NCBI GenBank assembly: GCA_029964075.1
Contig: CM057150.1
Location: 5,433,717-5,497,716 of the forward strand
Length of the DNA: 64,000 nucleotides
From: Patiria pectinifera
Taxonomy: Eukaryota; Echinodermata; Asteroidea; Valvatida; Asterinidae
Direction of reading: 5' to 3'
Shown in pieces: positions 1 to 12,919 of this stretch; positions within the stretch are counted from its first letter, which is position 1; the number at the start of each line of letters is the position of its first letter. The position numbers and the translations under genes are program-made. The notes beneath the pieces were generated by a model, which was given only the letters and a program-made list of their open reading frames with translations, did not search any database and was not told where the DNA came from.

Positions 1-676
1 AGCTGCATGACTGGGAATTAATTTGATGTAAGAAACAAATTTGAAACTGTAAAGGCCTTTATGTCATTTCGTTTTCCGCATATTAATACACTAATACCAA
101 AATCAGCGTCAGTCTAAACCTACAGCGAATTATTCCTACGTGTAACGTTTTATACATGGAACAGACGTCGGGAAAACGTAGCTTCTGAAGGGCCCGATAC
201 GCTTCGTCAAACGGTTCGTGCATGCATCAAGATACCGACACGATTCACTGCGAACATGAGTATCTTCGCTACCAGTCCTCAGCAATATGATTGCGTTCTT
301 CGAAATCAAATCATGGATGTCGCTCCCAATGCAGAATGCTTACCTACCGAAGTTTTTTTATGACTACAAATAAATCCAAATAACAAAATAGGTCTCAATA
401 TACATCGTGGTATATTCAGTTGTGTTTTTTGTTTCATTCAGAGAGTACTAAGACACTGGTAGTTTCAATTTTCTAAAGTAGTGCCCAACATCTTGCACAT
501 AATACCCCATAGCATCTTGGAATCCTTTAGGGCACCACGACCCGTTACGTTTGCACAGCACATCAAGAGTGTTAGTTTGCATAAACGTCATTTACCGAAA
601 TGTTCAAGGTCGAAAAACTGAACCCACATTACAGCCCCAAATATACCCGAGAGGGGAGCTATGGTGGTAGCGTACT
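1..676. other. No gene seen
   Basis: Unique-looking AT-rich sequence. The short open frames are isolated and have no domain character. Confidence 0.5.
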
Positions 677-890
677 GGACCCAATTTTACAGTGCTGCTA
701 AGCACAACAATTAGCTTAGCACAAACAAAATCTGGCTTATAAAAGCAGAATAACAGCCAAAACTTCCTGTGATTTTCACGCTGAGCAAACAACAGCTGAA
801 TACTAATCACGAGCAATCCCGTGGAGTTTTGGCCGGTAACCTGCTCTTATAAGCCTGACTTTTTGTGCTAAGCGCCGTGAAATTGGGCCC
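677..890. mobile_element. GGGCCCAATTT-ended foldback element, copy 1
   Basis: ACCCAATTTTACAGTGCTGC at the left pairs with a GTGCTAAGCGCCGTGAAATT-type segment followed by GGGCC at the right, giving terminal arms of about 28 bp. The same ends occur in the element at 36.6 kb, so this is a dispersed non-autonomous family. Confidence 0.65.
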
Positions 891-2155
891 TGCTCGCAAC
901 CACGGTATCGTGAATGCTTTTTGTAGGTAAACTCATCACAACAAAACCTCCATTTCTTTTTAAAACGCCACAAGAACAACTACGCCAAGGCGCCAATATC
1001 TTCTCCGGTGTGCTCACCAAGGCCGACATGATTGTGTTTAGAGCATTGCCAACGTTCAATTATATCCTCATTTGCTGCATTGTTGCGCGTCATTCCACGT
1101 GCGTGAGCATATACTGTTTTCCTGGTATAAATTGAGGGTCGGCAGAAAATGAGGCAGACCGTGTTGTCTAATTGCAGCCACCCTTTCAAGGTTTTTTCTT
1201 TCTTCAAAAATACAAAACAAATTACGGCAGCAGACTGTGATTGCGACATGGAGAGAAATAAAACCACTGCTCACTGCATGCGCCGGAGTCATCATTTTGT
1301 GTATGCTGACTAGAAACAAAAACAGCTATAGGTGGGTGTGGATGTTTAAGAAATGTTAGGGAAAGGTGAACAACAAATGAGAAACAAAAGGTTCTGATTG
1401 TTCCATGTTTGGACCGACATGGCCAAGGCACAAGAAAAGTTGCGCCTACAGCGTTCTCTCTCATTTCTTTTGGATTACACAAAGGGGCGCGACTGCCAGG
1501 CTTATATTTACGACAAATGTCACGCTACAGAACCTTTAACAAGTCGAGTATTTCGCCCCCTCAGACATAACAGGTCTGTAGTGTAAAATGTCCATCAACT
1601 GTACATAGCTTTATATCTCAAGGCGACAAAACCAACAAAATTAAGCTAGTCTTACCTTTTTTTGTTGAGTGTCTATGTGTAGACTGGTCTGTTTTGCGGC
1701 CGTTCCAGCAACAAAATCACTGTTCACCTTTATCTGCAAGTGCTTGTTATATGTCTTTATACCGCTGGAGTCACAAAAGTCATCAATCTTGGAGAGAAAA
1801 AAAACAGACAAGATTTATTTGTGAGAAATTTTGTTTTAGACCATTTTGAGCAGTTTGGCTCTAAAAAAACACCTGCATTTAAACAGCATGATGTTTTGAA
1901 CACTGTTCGTCTAAAGAACAACAAACCGTTCGAAATGTTGAGTTTAACACATAAATTACCACACAAAAAAGTTGTTATGGTGTCATCCGGTAACTTCTAA
2001 AAACTGCTGACCTCACCAGACAAACCTTCAAGTTTTGTGCCTTCTCACTTTGTTGTCCAACTATTTTTACTTTACATTTAAAGGAAACGTACAGTAAACT
2101 CTACTTTAATTTATATGATAATTCTGTAACACACATCTAAAAGTCGCATATCTCG
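891..2155. other. No gene seen
   Basis: Overlapping open frames of 60-95 codons run on both strands without codon bias or known motifs. I regard them as chance. Confidence 0.45.
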
Positions 2156-2372
2156 ACTACAAGTAAGATTTGAAACTTTGCATGGTGTGGTATGAACTAG
2201 TTAGGGTTGCGGTAACACCATGTGGAAATCTCTTTTGAGGAAGATGTGTGGTTCCGAAAACAACCAACCGGTTCTTTTCAGAACCAGATATCTTCCCAAA
2301 AAGAGATTTCCACATGGTGTGACCACAAAGCTTCACTAGATCTCGACTATAGTAAGGAAAGGCGGTTTCCAT
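2155..2372. repeat. Foldback with a histone-like stem-loop at its apex
   Basis: The arms at 2216-2244 (CACCATGTGGAAATCTCTTT and following) and 2291-2319 are near-perfect inverted copies, with ATCTCGACTA near both outer edges. The apex contains GGTTCTTTTCAGAACC at about 2270-2286, which fits the metazoan histone mRNA 3' stem-loop consensus. No histone reading frame lies upstream, so the match probably comes from the palindrome. Confidence 0.6.
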
Positions 2373-2595
2373 TGGACGGTGCCCAATAGCTGTAGTTTGT
2401 TGGAATGCATCAGTGGCAATGCGATAGCTTTCCCAGATGCCAGATCAGTCAAAACATTTTTGCTCAACTGCTTCCAGTGATAATCAAAAGCTAAAGTTCA
2501 CCAAGTGGTTCTTCTTCTTGCGTGTCCACCTGTGCGACCCGGGTTCGAATCCCACAGACCACTGATCTTCATGTAAACAAGTGCGTCTGACAATA

Positions 2596-2770
2596 ACCTC
2601 TAGCCGTCTTGCATGAAAGTCTTGCATGAAACCTATCAACATGATCCGTGCCAGAGCTTAAAAATTGCGACGCCCAAAAATGCGACGCCGATGGCACATA
2701 TGGAACACCATAGTGTAGATTTATACCTAGATTTATAGCGATTTGTGATAAATACCACGTGACTATAACA
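2596..2770. repeat. Dispersed repeat family, copy 1
   Basis: Shares with 3898-4060 a duplicated GTCTTGCATGAAA, then CCAGAGCTTAAAAA, two GCGACG boxes and TGGAACACCATA. The reverse strand can encode the peptide S-G-T-D-H-V-D-R-F-H-A-R-L-S-C-K-T-A-R, nearly identical to the other copies. Confidence 0.75.
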
Positions 2771-3468
2771 TTACTTCACATATTTTAAATCACACCCTCT
2801 GTTTGCGATCTGTGTCAGAAATCGGTAATGTTGCGAATAGGCCCTTGCATTATTATTAATATAAGTAACCATCTTTGGGGTATTTTGGTCGTGAGTAACA
2901 ATGAATGCATATAGCAGGTGAATTCACACTGTACGCGAGTCACCGTGAAACTAAGCAGCATCTCAAAGATGGCTCCAATGCAAAAGGTTTATTCTTTTAT
3001 GAAAGACACCGCGCAAAGCTTAAAGTGCCCATCCACGCTCCAGCTGTTTTGAAATAAATTTTCCCAGAGTGACGGCAAAGTTGTGTAACAATATCAAAGC
3101 GTCTTTTCCACTGAGATAAGTACCTTTTTGTCCCTCTGGTATATAAAAGATGGAATGTTGAATTATTTAAGGGTATCGTCGAGATTAATTGAGATGTCTT
3201 CCGTTACACTTATTACTGATAAGTTGGAACACAGATGGTCACTTTAACCTTTCGTTCAAGGCTACAAGCAAATGAAAATGAAAAAAAAGAATGAAACTGC
3301 AGTCTTGCACACACGACACGCAACTGTTCACGCGTCATCGCGAACGACGGCAGTACTGCTCGATTTAATTATTTTTTTTGTCGATTGAAAACAAAAATGA
3401 ATAACAAAAAAAAAACACGTCTCTGCTTGACTCGGTCGTGTCCTTCAAGCCCATCTGGGGGATGCAGT

Positions 3469-3510
3469 AAAATAAATAAATAAATAAATAAATAAAAAAA
3501 AATTAAAAAA
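3469..3510. repeat. (TAAA)n microsatellite
   Basis: About seven AAAT/TAAA units followed by A-rich sequence. Confidence 0.9.
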
Positions 3511-3897
3511 AATGGAACTGTGATCACAAACAGAACCCAAGGCTTTCAGTTTTTAATTTTTAATTTTTCGATTTTTAAATCAAAGTACAAAAAACATGCA
3601 AGTTGCATAAAGTGCAAATTATTGACACTTGCAAAGAACCTTGAAAAATGAAAAATGAATTAATAAAGTGCAGCTTTACTTGAGGTCACGTGACGTTGTA
3701 ACGTCAATTTTCGATTGTGGTCTTGCCGGTCGTCCGGTTTAGGGTTTCTGTCTCTACGAACCGCCAAAAGAACTTGCAATGAATTGACACTGGCAAAGAA
3801 TTTCGTAATACGAAGATTCACTAATGCAAAAAGACACCTTTACGTACTTTTCAATGTTGGAGTATTTGGCTGTAGAAAAACAAGTGCAAGTGCACAA

Positions 3898-4300
3898 GAA
3901 ACTCTGGCCGTCTTGCATGAAAGTCTTGCATGAAATCGATCAAAATGATCCCTACCAGAGCTTAAAAATGCGACGTCCAAAAATGCGACGCCAATGACAC
4001 ATGTGGAACACCATACTTTAGATTTATACCTCAATACCACGTGAGTGTAACATTTCTGCACATATTTTGCCTCTATTTACGAACTTTTCATAAAAATCGT
4101 TCCGAATTGTTACAAACAATTTTTGCTAAAGTATTGAATTCATTTTTTTTTTTTTTTAGAATTTGAATTTGGTAGTTATATATATGGGAAACTTAATAGA
4201 GGGCTTATTTTGGTAATTTTCTTGGGACCGACAAACTGACCGACCGACCACAAAGTGGCATGTAGAATCTCCTGGCAGAGCTTCAAATTCTGTCATAAAA
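3898..4300. repeat. Dispersed repeat family, copy 2
   Basis: Same core as the copy at 2596, extended by a CCGACCGACCACAAAGTGGC segment that also occurs, inverted, in the third copy at 47.4 kb. The reverse strand carries SGRDHFDRFHARLSCKTAR. Confidence 0.75.
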
Positions 4301-5007
4301 GGCGTCAAACTGGTAGCAAAGCTTAGTGCTTAACTATTGTATGACATTACAAACATTATACTCCCCATTATGCATACAGAGCAATAAGGCCCTCAGTTTC
4401 AAATTCTGATTTGAAATTTCTCTACAGCCGCCCAGGGATGATATCCGACATGGATTAATCCCAGCCTAACTTTTTAAGACCGGCAGTAACGGTGTAATTT
4501 CAAGCGTATTGGTATATTTATGGGCGAAACAGTGCGTGCCACGAATGAGATAAAAATCTGGTGTGCAGCTAGCTTGACAGATTGCCTTGATTCGCACCTG
4601 ACTCAGCGGCAATAAATATTGTCTTACGCCGTGACTTGTAACGGAGCCTGCGACACTTAGCACGTGCCGGGTCCGTGACAAGCACACAATGGGAGAGCAA
4701 TGTGAGATATGCACGCTCAGGCTACTCCGGCCAATTGCCATTATCAAATGTGCGAATCTCCGCTTTTTTCCTCATCAATCACGAAAAGAGTAAATTCGGA
4801 GGCACGAAAGCACGTCATTTCAAAATAATCGCATCTACAAGCACCTATAACTGTAATGGTAATTTATATTCATGAATACCAGAGACAGTTTACCCATTCC
4901 TATTGGACAACTTAGCCCGTTACGTGGGTGGTTTTTGAACCGCAGATAAAACACCGCTGCGTTCTGCACCACATCGGGCAGTACGCGCCGCATCGGGCAG
5001 TACGCGC

Positions 5008-5664
5008 CGCGCGCGCCAATTCCCACAAAAAGGCGATTTTTAGCATGACGCACGCAAGGCACATGCCATTAGACAGGGCTAGAGGGTTGTTTCACAAAAC
5101 ACGAAGTAAAATTGTTAAACAAAAAACGAAATTAATCCATGGCGGATATCAACGTCCAGGCCCCTAGCCGGTTTTAAACGTACTTGTTTAAAACCGGCCA
5201 AGCACATACATATTTATTCCCTTAGTTGTAACTAAACAAATTACTAATCCCAATATGTCTTCACTTTTCCTCTCGAATAATCAACAGACTCTTGTCTTAA
5301 ATGTACGCAAAAATGAAGAAGAGAACCGTGAAAACCGTTATGAGTGAGAACTACAAGCGAAAATGCTGCACTTTATTCAATGTTTGAAGCCCATCTTAAT
5401 TTTTCAGTGACCAATATTATTCAATTTTAGTCGGTTTCGTTGTAACTCCGCCTGTGCCAATTTCCCCCCAAAATCCGCGATTTTTAGCATCACGCGCGCG
5501 AGGCACATGCCATAGACTTGGCTACAGGGTTCTTTCACAAAATTTGAAGTACAATTGTTGCACAAAAATTCAAGTCAAAAATTCGTATTTCCAACGATTT
5601 GAACTTCATATTTTGTACAAGTCAAAAATTCATATTTCTAACGATTTGAACTTTATATTTTGTA
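5008..5664. repeat. Direct repeat pair and 47-bp tandem duplication
   Basis: 5008-5135 and 5454-5575 share about 120 bp (CGATTTTTAGCAT, then AGGCACATGCCAT, then TTTCACAAAA). The second copy runs straight into two tandem 47-bp units at 5571-5617 and 5618-5664 containing AACGATTTGAACTT. Confidence 0.7.
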
Positions 5665-5669
5665 CAGAT

Positions 5670-8600
5670 GTAAGAACTTGCCAGGATGGCTGGATGGCTT
5701 TTTTCGGGTTTTACCCCTTAAATTACCCTTGCTTGAAAAATTGCATCCTCTTTTTCTATCGAAACAGCCCCCCCTCCCCCTAAAAAAAATATGGCCGAAG
5801 TTCAGTTCCGGTATTCGTATTTGTACAGATTTCGAATTTTGTTTTCATTGAAATAAAACATACCAGTTGGAAATTTGTCGTTTTACATATAAACACGTTG
5901 CCCCAATTGTCTTGCCATACTCGAAATTGCATACTAAAAAAATCGAGGCCAATGCATAATCAAATGATGAATTTGTTGTCCGATATGGGAGCAGTTCCTA
6001 TTTTTACGACAATAATTCGAGTGAACGCACTCGTGCCCTGGTTTCTCCAAGTGATTCCCACCAACAAAAATAGACTAAATCATTTCTTTACAAAATACTT
6101 CGTGGTCATTAAATGATCGGTTTGAATTTCTGATTACATCTATCGGCTGGGAATTTTACACTTCTCAATCAAACGTTTTCTTTGAATTTTGATCATTTCA
6201 ATAGATAGCTGGTTGGTAGAAATCAAATGAGAAAAAATCAAGACAACAAAAGTCAATACTCGTCAATACTGTGATGTCCTTCAGTAATAATACCCTGAAT
6301 TTATATTTATTTTAAGCTTGGGAAAACGAAAAGGCAAATAATAAAAAAACACGACACAACAAACAAACAAACCAACTCATAAACAAAACCAGCAAAACCA
6401 TAACAGAGCAAAACTTAAAAATCAGGCCGAGACGTATCAATAGTTGATGTATTAAATATAACACGGGAAGGAAAGGTCACAATAAAGAAATGCACTTTCT
6501 GAACGCGCTATCGCTGATTGCATAATGCTCTTGACAACGCGCGTGCAAAGCTGTGGGTGTCGTTTCATTTCCGACATGATTCTTGTTTCTGATATTTGTC
6601 ATCAGAGAAACCGTGCAATCACAACACATCCGCGGCCCCTTTCAAGGCGGTCAGGTTACTCAATCGGGAACCCAATCAGCCTACATATGTGCCGCCCCAA
6701 GGCCTACACGATTTACCAAAAGACACAAATGTTGCCAATGACATTGTGCTGATCATATCGCTGCTGTACGGCCGCAGCTTTGCTGCCGGGCTTCGCGCCG
6801 CTAGATTGATGAGGTATTATACCCCCTTCACGTCCTTTGCTTCAAGGGTCCCCCTGCACTTTCAGGTGCTTAGGCATTGCCATGGGAATTAATTAAAAAG
6901 AGAAGGCAAGCACACAACCTGAGATATTGTACCGTTCTCACTGCGATTGTTGGTATTTTGTCCGCACAGTACAGCCAGGGGACGGTATTACTTAAGAGCA
7001 AATTGGGACATCTTTCTGCGGGGTACAATGGCTAGACATGAATAACACAGATGCTTCTTTGGGGGGAAAAATAATGTCTATATACGCTCTGTGACGGAGA
7101 AGAATCAGCGCACACAATGGGTTGTGAGGATAATTGCACGCGCGTCTTTCCACGGTGAAAACTGAATTTGTGGGCCTTTCTCTGTAATCAAATAGTCCCC
7201 TTTGTTTGACTTTTCGAGCTCGCCATTTGCATGGAATTGGAAAAACAGTTATCATTGAATGCTTGATAGATGGGTCTGGAGATTTCAATCAGTCACCGGG
7301 TCTGCAGTAGAACTGACGTCTAACAAATTAAAACCCACCACAGCATGAATCGAGGTAAATACATTTCATGGTGCATTTCCCCCAGTTGCTGTCCCACTTT
7401 CAGCGAGATGCTATTAGTATATACCCGACCTTTGCAATCAAGATGTCCATTTTGAATTCATGAAAGAAAAACGAATGTTCTCCCATTTTGAATGGTCCGG
7501 AATCTGATTTCTTTCTCTTCAGATGAAATTTCCTTTTTCTCTGATGATGTGATTTTGACGTTATTAAATGATGTCATCCCTGAGATACAACTAAGAATGC
7601 CTGGAAGGTTGTGCACCGGAGAGTTTTGATATTTGCGCAAAATGAGCAGCCACCATTCACAGGTCCCTTTTCCCAAAAGATAAATTAGTTCAGGAAGAAT
7701 AACGGTGGTTTACAAGACAACCGTACAATAGACCTCGTGCAGCTGACGTCACAACTCTGGGCAGGTCTTTAATCCTCTGTGAAACGCATGACAATACACT
7801 TTGTGCTTTCAATGTCAGTGAATTTACATTTCAAAAAGATAGCTGTCCTTAACGATGACGCCCGTGAAAGTGGTGTATATCATGCAACTGTTTCCCATAT
7901 ACATTGATATACATGTGCATACTTGCATGTCTATAGGCGGGAAATAACCGCCATAAGATACATTACAGAAAAATATACAAACTGCATAAATAAATGAATA
8001 TAAGTAACACAGAAACTGATAACTCTTTTACTGAAGTAAATTAAAGGCAAACACATGCCATACTTAATATTAGTTTATTTGGTCCACCTTATGTCCAAGC
8101 TAGTCGTGTTGATTACAAATTGTTGATCGTAGCTAAAGTTAGGCCTACAGTTGCCATCGTAAAGTTTTACAGATTTATTTGCCGAATTAACCCCAACTGA
8201 AACTCGTCCAATTTTGTCAGGAGCAGAGTTTGATATCGAACTGGCTTACTGCTATGATTCATAACAATCACCAGTTACCATGTTCAACAACCCATGGGTC
8301 CCCTCTGAGCTGAACACGACTATCAATCTTGGCTGGGAATAAAAAGACCCAGCGGATTTAGGCCTACTTGTACCGGATCAGACCGGAACGAGAGAATGTT
8401 TTCCTTTCTGGACCAAGTAATAAATGCGATGTATGTAAAGCCGTCCGCGGTTCTTCTTCACAGTGGTAATAAATGACGTTTGATTTAAGCCGGCCATTAT
8501 GGACCCAATCGAGGGTACACGGTTAACGATCGCTTCGAAATGTCCCATCGATTTCCCAAGCTTTTTTTTTTTTTCAACCTTCTCTTATAAACCTTCTTCG

Positions 8601-9186
8601 GCATCGCTTGTTTTTTTTCGTTTTACAGGACAAGGTTCAAAACATGAAAAAAACGGCCGTCATTTCGCAAGTCCCAATTTCCCTGGAACTGGTATTTGAA
8701 GACGTTCAGTAATTTGTGTCTGCCGAACCGTGTTTTCTAATTCTGATTTCAACACAGAATCATTGATTTTGTTCTTCCTTTGGAGAACACAGGCAACCAT
8801 ATTTCAACTTGGGTATAGATTTTTTCCCCTTTTTTCCCCACATTATTGGCACACCTAAAAGTCTCCATAAATGCATTTCTCTTGGATGGCCACCCATTTC
8901 GGCAACGAAAACATGCCATGACCTGTCTCAAAACTTAATTTCCTCTTCACATTTTTACCACTTGGCGTCCTCGTTTCGCATTAATTTTATTATAAGTGTA
9001 GTCACCTTTCCAACCCAATTGGTGAAATAATGTAGTATTCTTTTTTTTTATTACTCTTCAAAGGAACCTTCTAAACTTTCGGGTCGGATATCTGAAGATC
9101 ATTCTGGTCTCTGTAGAGGACAAACATTAGATATTTAGAAAAGTCAATTTGGTTGCTCCTCCATTGCGTACTCACTGTAAATAAGT
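5670..9186. other. No gene seen
   Basis: About 3.5 kb of mixed AT-rich sequence with poly-T and poly-A runs. The longest open frames are under 100 codons, and I see no repeat longer than about 30 bp. Confidence 0.4.
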
Positions 9187-9570
9187 TGGTGATGGTGGTG
9201 GTGGTGGTTGTTGTAGTTGTGGTTGTTATGGTGGTGGTTGTTGTAGTTGTGGTGGTTGTTATGGTGGTTGTTATGGTGGTGGTGGTTGTAGTTGTGGTGG
9301 TTGTTATGGTGGTTGTTATGGTGGTGGTTGTTGTTGTTGTTGTTGTGGTGGTGGTGGTTGTGGAGGTGGTGGTGGTTGCGGTGGTTGGGTGGTGGTGGTT
9401 GTGGTTGTTGTTGTAAGTTGTTGTTGTTGTTGTTGTTGTGTTGGTGGTGGTAGTGGTTGTGGAGGTGGTGGTGGTGGTGGTAGTGTTGTTGTTGTTGTTG
9501 TAAGTTGTTGTTGTTGTTGTTGTTGTGTTGGTGGTGGTAGTGGTTGTGGAGGTGGTGGTGGTTGTGCGGA
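9187..9570. repeat. GGT/GTT trinucleotide satellite
   Basis: Almost pure G and T on the plus strand, in GGT, GTT and GTG triplets with interspersed TTGTAGTTG and TGTTATGG words. A longer unit (TTGTTGTAAGTTGTTG, then TGTTGGTGGTGGTAGTGG) occurs twice, at about 9404 and 9493. Poly-Val, poly-Cys and poly-Thr open frames here are artefacts. Confidence 0.9.
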
Positions 9571-10574
9571 AACCCAAAGGGTGTGTTAAACGACCAGTGA
9601 AGTGGTGTGGAACTACCTCAGTTGTTCGTGAATTCCAGCAAAATGTTACAATGTGTGGCAAAAAAAGTCAATTACTTTTTGACCGACCTTGTGCCAGGAA
9701 TTGGTCGTCATTTCCCCTTTTTTTGTTAACGATGTGCACCCTCCAATATGGAAGCCACTGGCAACTAAACCATTACACCATAATCATCATTCGTTATTAG
9801 GTGTGCTCCGGGGAACACCTCTCAATTATATATTTTAATTGCTTGGTTTTCTTCGGGGGAACCCAGAGTTTTGATCGAGCTCCTTTGCGCAAAAGATCGA
9901 ATCTTGGCTGCGCCATCGGTGTCAAAGGCTCAATGTTGACATAAAAAGTTAACCCCGATCACTGGCGTAAATCAGGACACCAAAACATGAAACAGTTCGT
10001 AGTATCGATGCAATACAGGCTTTTGGAGGACTCTCTTTGACGTTCCTACAAAATAGTGACCTAGTAAGCTAACAATAAACAATCCGGTCGAGGTCAGTGT
10101 TTGTAGGTCAGTTAAATTTAAATTGAATAAATTTATAATTTAATTTACAGTTCTCGTAAAATCGGAGGCACATCTTTGCGCATGCACCATTTAGTTACAC
10201 ACGTTGTTGAGCAATTCTCTCTTCAGAATTGGACTCCGTTAGATGCTGTTTCGGCTCATGATTGAACTCCAAATTTCACGCGGCTACAAGTACGAACCGA
10301 AGACTCAAAAATACTTTCGTAAATAAATTCATTAACATTGCATGAGTGCTTCACGTACGTAACAACTGAATCCAAATGTACAACATTTCAGGGCACAAAT
10401 GGTAGATCAACTTATCAGTTCAATTAACGTGTTTAATACGGCTCAAACGCAATTAGTGTGGTTGTGTACTGGACACCCCAACCTGTGCAGGAATAATCAA
10501 CTGGAAAATGACTCTCTCTGTTTTTCTACCTGGGATCGTGGAGGTAATTAAAATACCGACAGGTAAGTAGTCAC

Positions 10575-10752
10575 TACAGGGTGAGTCAAAAAACACGAAA
10601 CCCAAATGTCGGGACCATTGTTTCAGTGAAGTTCTGTATGTAACACTTTCAAAATCTAGCATATGAAAGCCCAATTCATAAACTTTCTTTGAGTATAAGA
10701 ATCATTGAAATCACTTTTGTACTTTTTAATTTCACGGAATTTTAAACTTTTT
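10575..10752. mobile_element. CAGGGTGAG mariner-like foldback family, half copy
   Basis: Starts TACAGGGTGAGTCAAAAAA and carries the AAACCCAAATGTCGGGACC and GAAAGCCCAATTCATAA blocks of the family, but ends at the middle with no inverted right half. Confidence 0.8.
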
Positions 10753-10805
10753 TTTCTCCTATTAGGGTAAGTAGTGTATTCATCTTAAAATGTTGCCTTG
10801 TTTTT

Positions 10806-11298
10806 TTTAATGTCGTCTCTGTGCTTCAAGTGTATGGCCAAAAAACTGAAAGCCTGAAAATTGAAATATAGCTTAGTGAATCACAATAAAATACCTAACA
10901 TGGTGCAGGCGCACCATGTTATTTTTTTATAGAAATGCCTTTAAATAATGCCCCCCCCCCCCCCCCGCTCTGACTACCAAAAAATGAAACTGGTAATGAT
11001 GTCCGCCTGTGCCCAAAATATGGACAGAGCTTGCCTGGTTAGGGGGTATTTGTACACAATTCTGTAATATAGTGTTAATAATCGTCGGATTTGAACAGCG
11101 CCCCATTAAAATTATGTTACAAGCTCCCCCCCCCCCCACCTATTGGTTTTCGGAGGCCAAGTGTCTGGAGAAAAGTAAATTGCTGATGACCCCCCCCCCC
11201 CTGCGTTCTTTGTGTGCTTCAAGTACATGGTCAAAAATTGAAAGCCTGAAAATTGAAATATACCTTTATGAATCATAATAAAATACCTAACATGGTGG
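10806..11298. repeat. Direct repeat pair with poly-C tracts between
   Basis: 10806-10905 and about 11205-11298 share GTGCTTCAAGT, GAAAGCCTGAAAATTGAAAT and ATAAAATACCTAACATGGTG at the same spacing. Between them are three poly-C runs (10951-10966, about 11127-11138 and about 11190-11201). The layout suggests an element flanked by short direct repeats, or a tandem duplication. Confidence 0.7.
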
Positions 11299-12142
11299 TC
11301 CACACTGAAGCTTCCATTTTTTTTTTAAAGCGATGATATTTAAGTGTAATTTATCGTTTTGTATAGCTTTTGCCAAATATTAATAAAGCAAAATCGAGAG
11401 AGATTATGTATTAGTTTGCGTCATGGCTTCACCTCCCACGATTTTAATTTAGCTGCATGGAATCCAAAGTCCGACTCTTTCTTAATTGTTTTGTTTCATT
11501 TGGTTGGGAATTAAAACAGCTGTCTAAAAAAGGTTCTGCAGACAAGAAAAAAAGATTGGAGGATGGGAGATTTACTCCCCGAGAGATTTTTCATCCCGTA
11601 CCAACGGAAGCATGAAGTGACATATGGTAGCGTAATTTTGACAATCTTAAGTGAAAAGCCTCTTCTTATCTTAGAGATAACGTCGTTAGAATGACGAGGA
11701 GGAAACGGCATTAACTTCTCTTCAGTTATTAAAGCTGGCGGATATTTTAGCTGAAAACTCCGTACTAAGCCCCTTACAGTAGGTATTCCATCTGGAAAGT
11801 TCAACGAGGAGTTTTGAAAGTCTGGAAAGTTTCTTTGTTTCCTGTTTCAAAAGATAACTGGAAGTGTTTTATTTTGTCCTGACGATTCGTTTTTTTAGCC
11901 TGAGGCAATCGTCGCCTAGTGTGTTTCTTAGCATTGAAGTTTAACATCCGATAAAAACCAACATCCATTTGAATCGATTCTATCTGGAAAGGGTTCTACA
12001 CTCAAGGGTATGATTTAAGTTAACATGAAAATTGTTTGTCTCTCAACAGGATTCAGGTAAAACATCAAATACAGTACGTCATAACAAAATATTGACGATT
12101 ATGTTAAAAGCAGTTTCTTAACATTGCAAGTTGCGCATGATC

Positions 12143-12905
12143 ACTGATCCACAGATTTCCTGCCAAACTCAATGGGTTCTACAGACGGACACGTGATCAG
12201 TGCACACTGGCGAGGCCCCCTTTCAATGGAGAAAGCATTGTGCACGCTATTGTACAAAGCAAATGTCCCGTGACGAAAAGCCAGCACAATGCTTTCGCCA
12301 TCGAAGGGGGCCATCGCGATAGCGCGTGCTCGGCTTTGTCTATGGAAGGTGGAACAAGGAGATGACTCCCTATAACTCTGTATACGTAAACACTTTGTTA
12401 GTTTGATCTGGTACACGGTACCCTGTGGAGACATGTGCACAATAGGGAACAAAAGATTGAATACGTCTCCACAGGGCAATTTCTATGGGTAAATCACAAG
12501 GTTATCACGAAATAGATATAGGGATTTTACTAAAAAACTAGTAATTTCTAAGGTGTGTTGATCCGTCGCGAATTGAAGTATTTTATGTAAGGGATATTAA
12601 GTCCGAATTTCAGCCAAGGAAATTATTTCTGGTTAAAATAAGAGCATTTTGAAAGTACACTTTCAAACTAGAAAACTTTAGTACACGAGAACAAAGAAAT
12701 GACCCCACAAGGATACAAATTTCAGTACGTCTGTTTACACCATGTGTACGGACACCAATGAGTCTTCGTCTTTCGTCCATTGTATTGCAACCGGTCGTGG
12801 ATAAATCGAACAACCAAAACTTATGTGAACTATTCAGTCCAAAATTGGGAATTGTTTTTCTTTCCCAAGTTTGACCGATATAGTATTTACTGCTCACTGC
12901 AGGCT
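12143..12905 (-). CDS. Weak candidate gene end, one or two exons, product unknown
   Basis: A 112-codon frame (12479-12141) ends in TGA and contains HGTFALYNSVHNAFSIERG, which reads like real protein. Upstream on the same strand, 12905-12735 is open between an acceptor-like CTGCAG and a donor-like GGTGTAAAC. The two exons do not join in the first frame. The alternative frame gives IALWRRIQSFVPY and STGYRVPDQTNK, and the inverted copy at 19.4 kb conserves that frame. I do not recognise a family and cannot choose the frame. The overlap with a dispersed repeat lowers the case. Confidence 0.2.
12404..12735. repeat. 330-bp dispersed repeat with hairpin, copy A
   Basis: The reverse complement of this stretch matches 19168-19500 over its whole length, at roughly 80-85 per cent by eye. 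One end holds a hairpin whose arms are CCCTGTGGAGAC (about 12421) and GTCTCCACAGGG (about 12465). Confidence 0.8.
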
Positions 12906-12919
12906 TAGCTGGTAACATT

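Noticed and set aside
2500-2565. Possible tRNA gene with a GGTTCGAATCC box
   Set aside because: I cannot fold a cloverleaf with a proper acceptor stem or anticodon arm. It is probably a SINE head remnant.
9071-9661. 196-codon poly-Thr frame on the minus strand and poly-Val/Cys/Gly frames on the plus strand
   Set aside because: They are translations of the GGT/GTT satellite.
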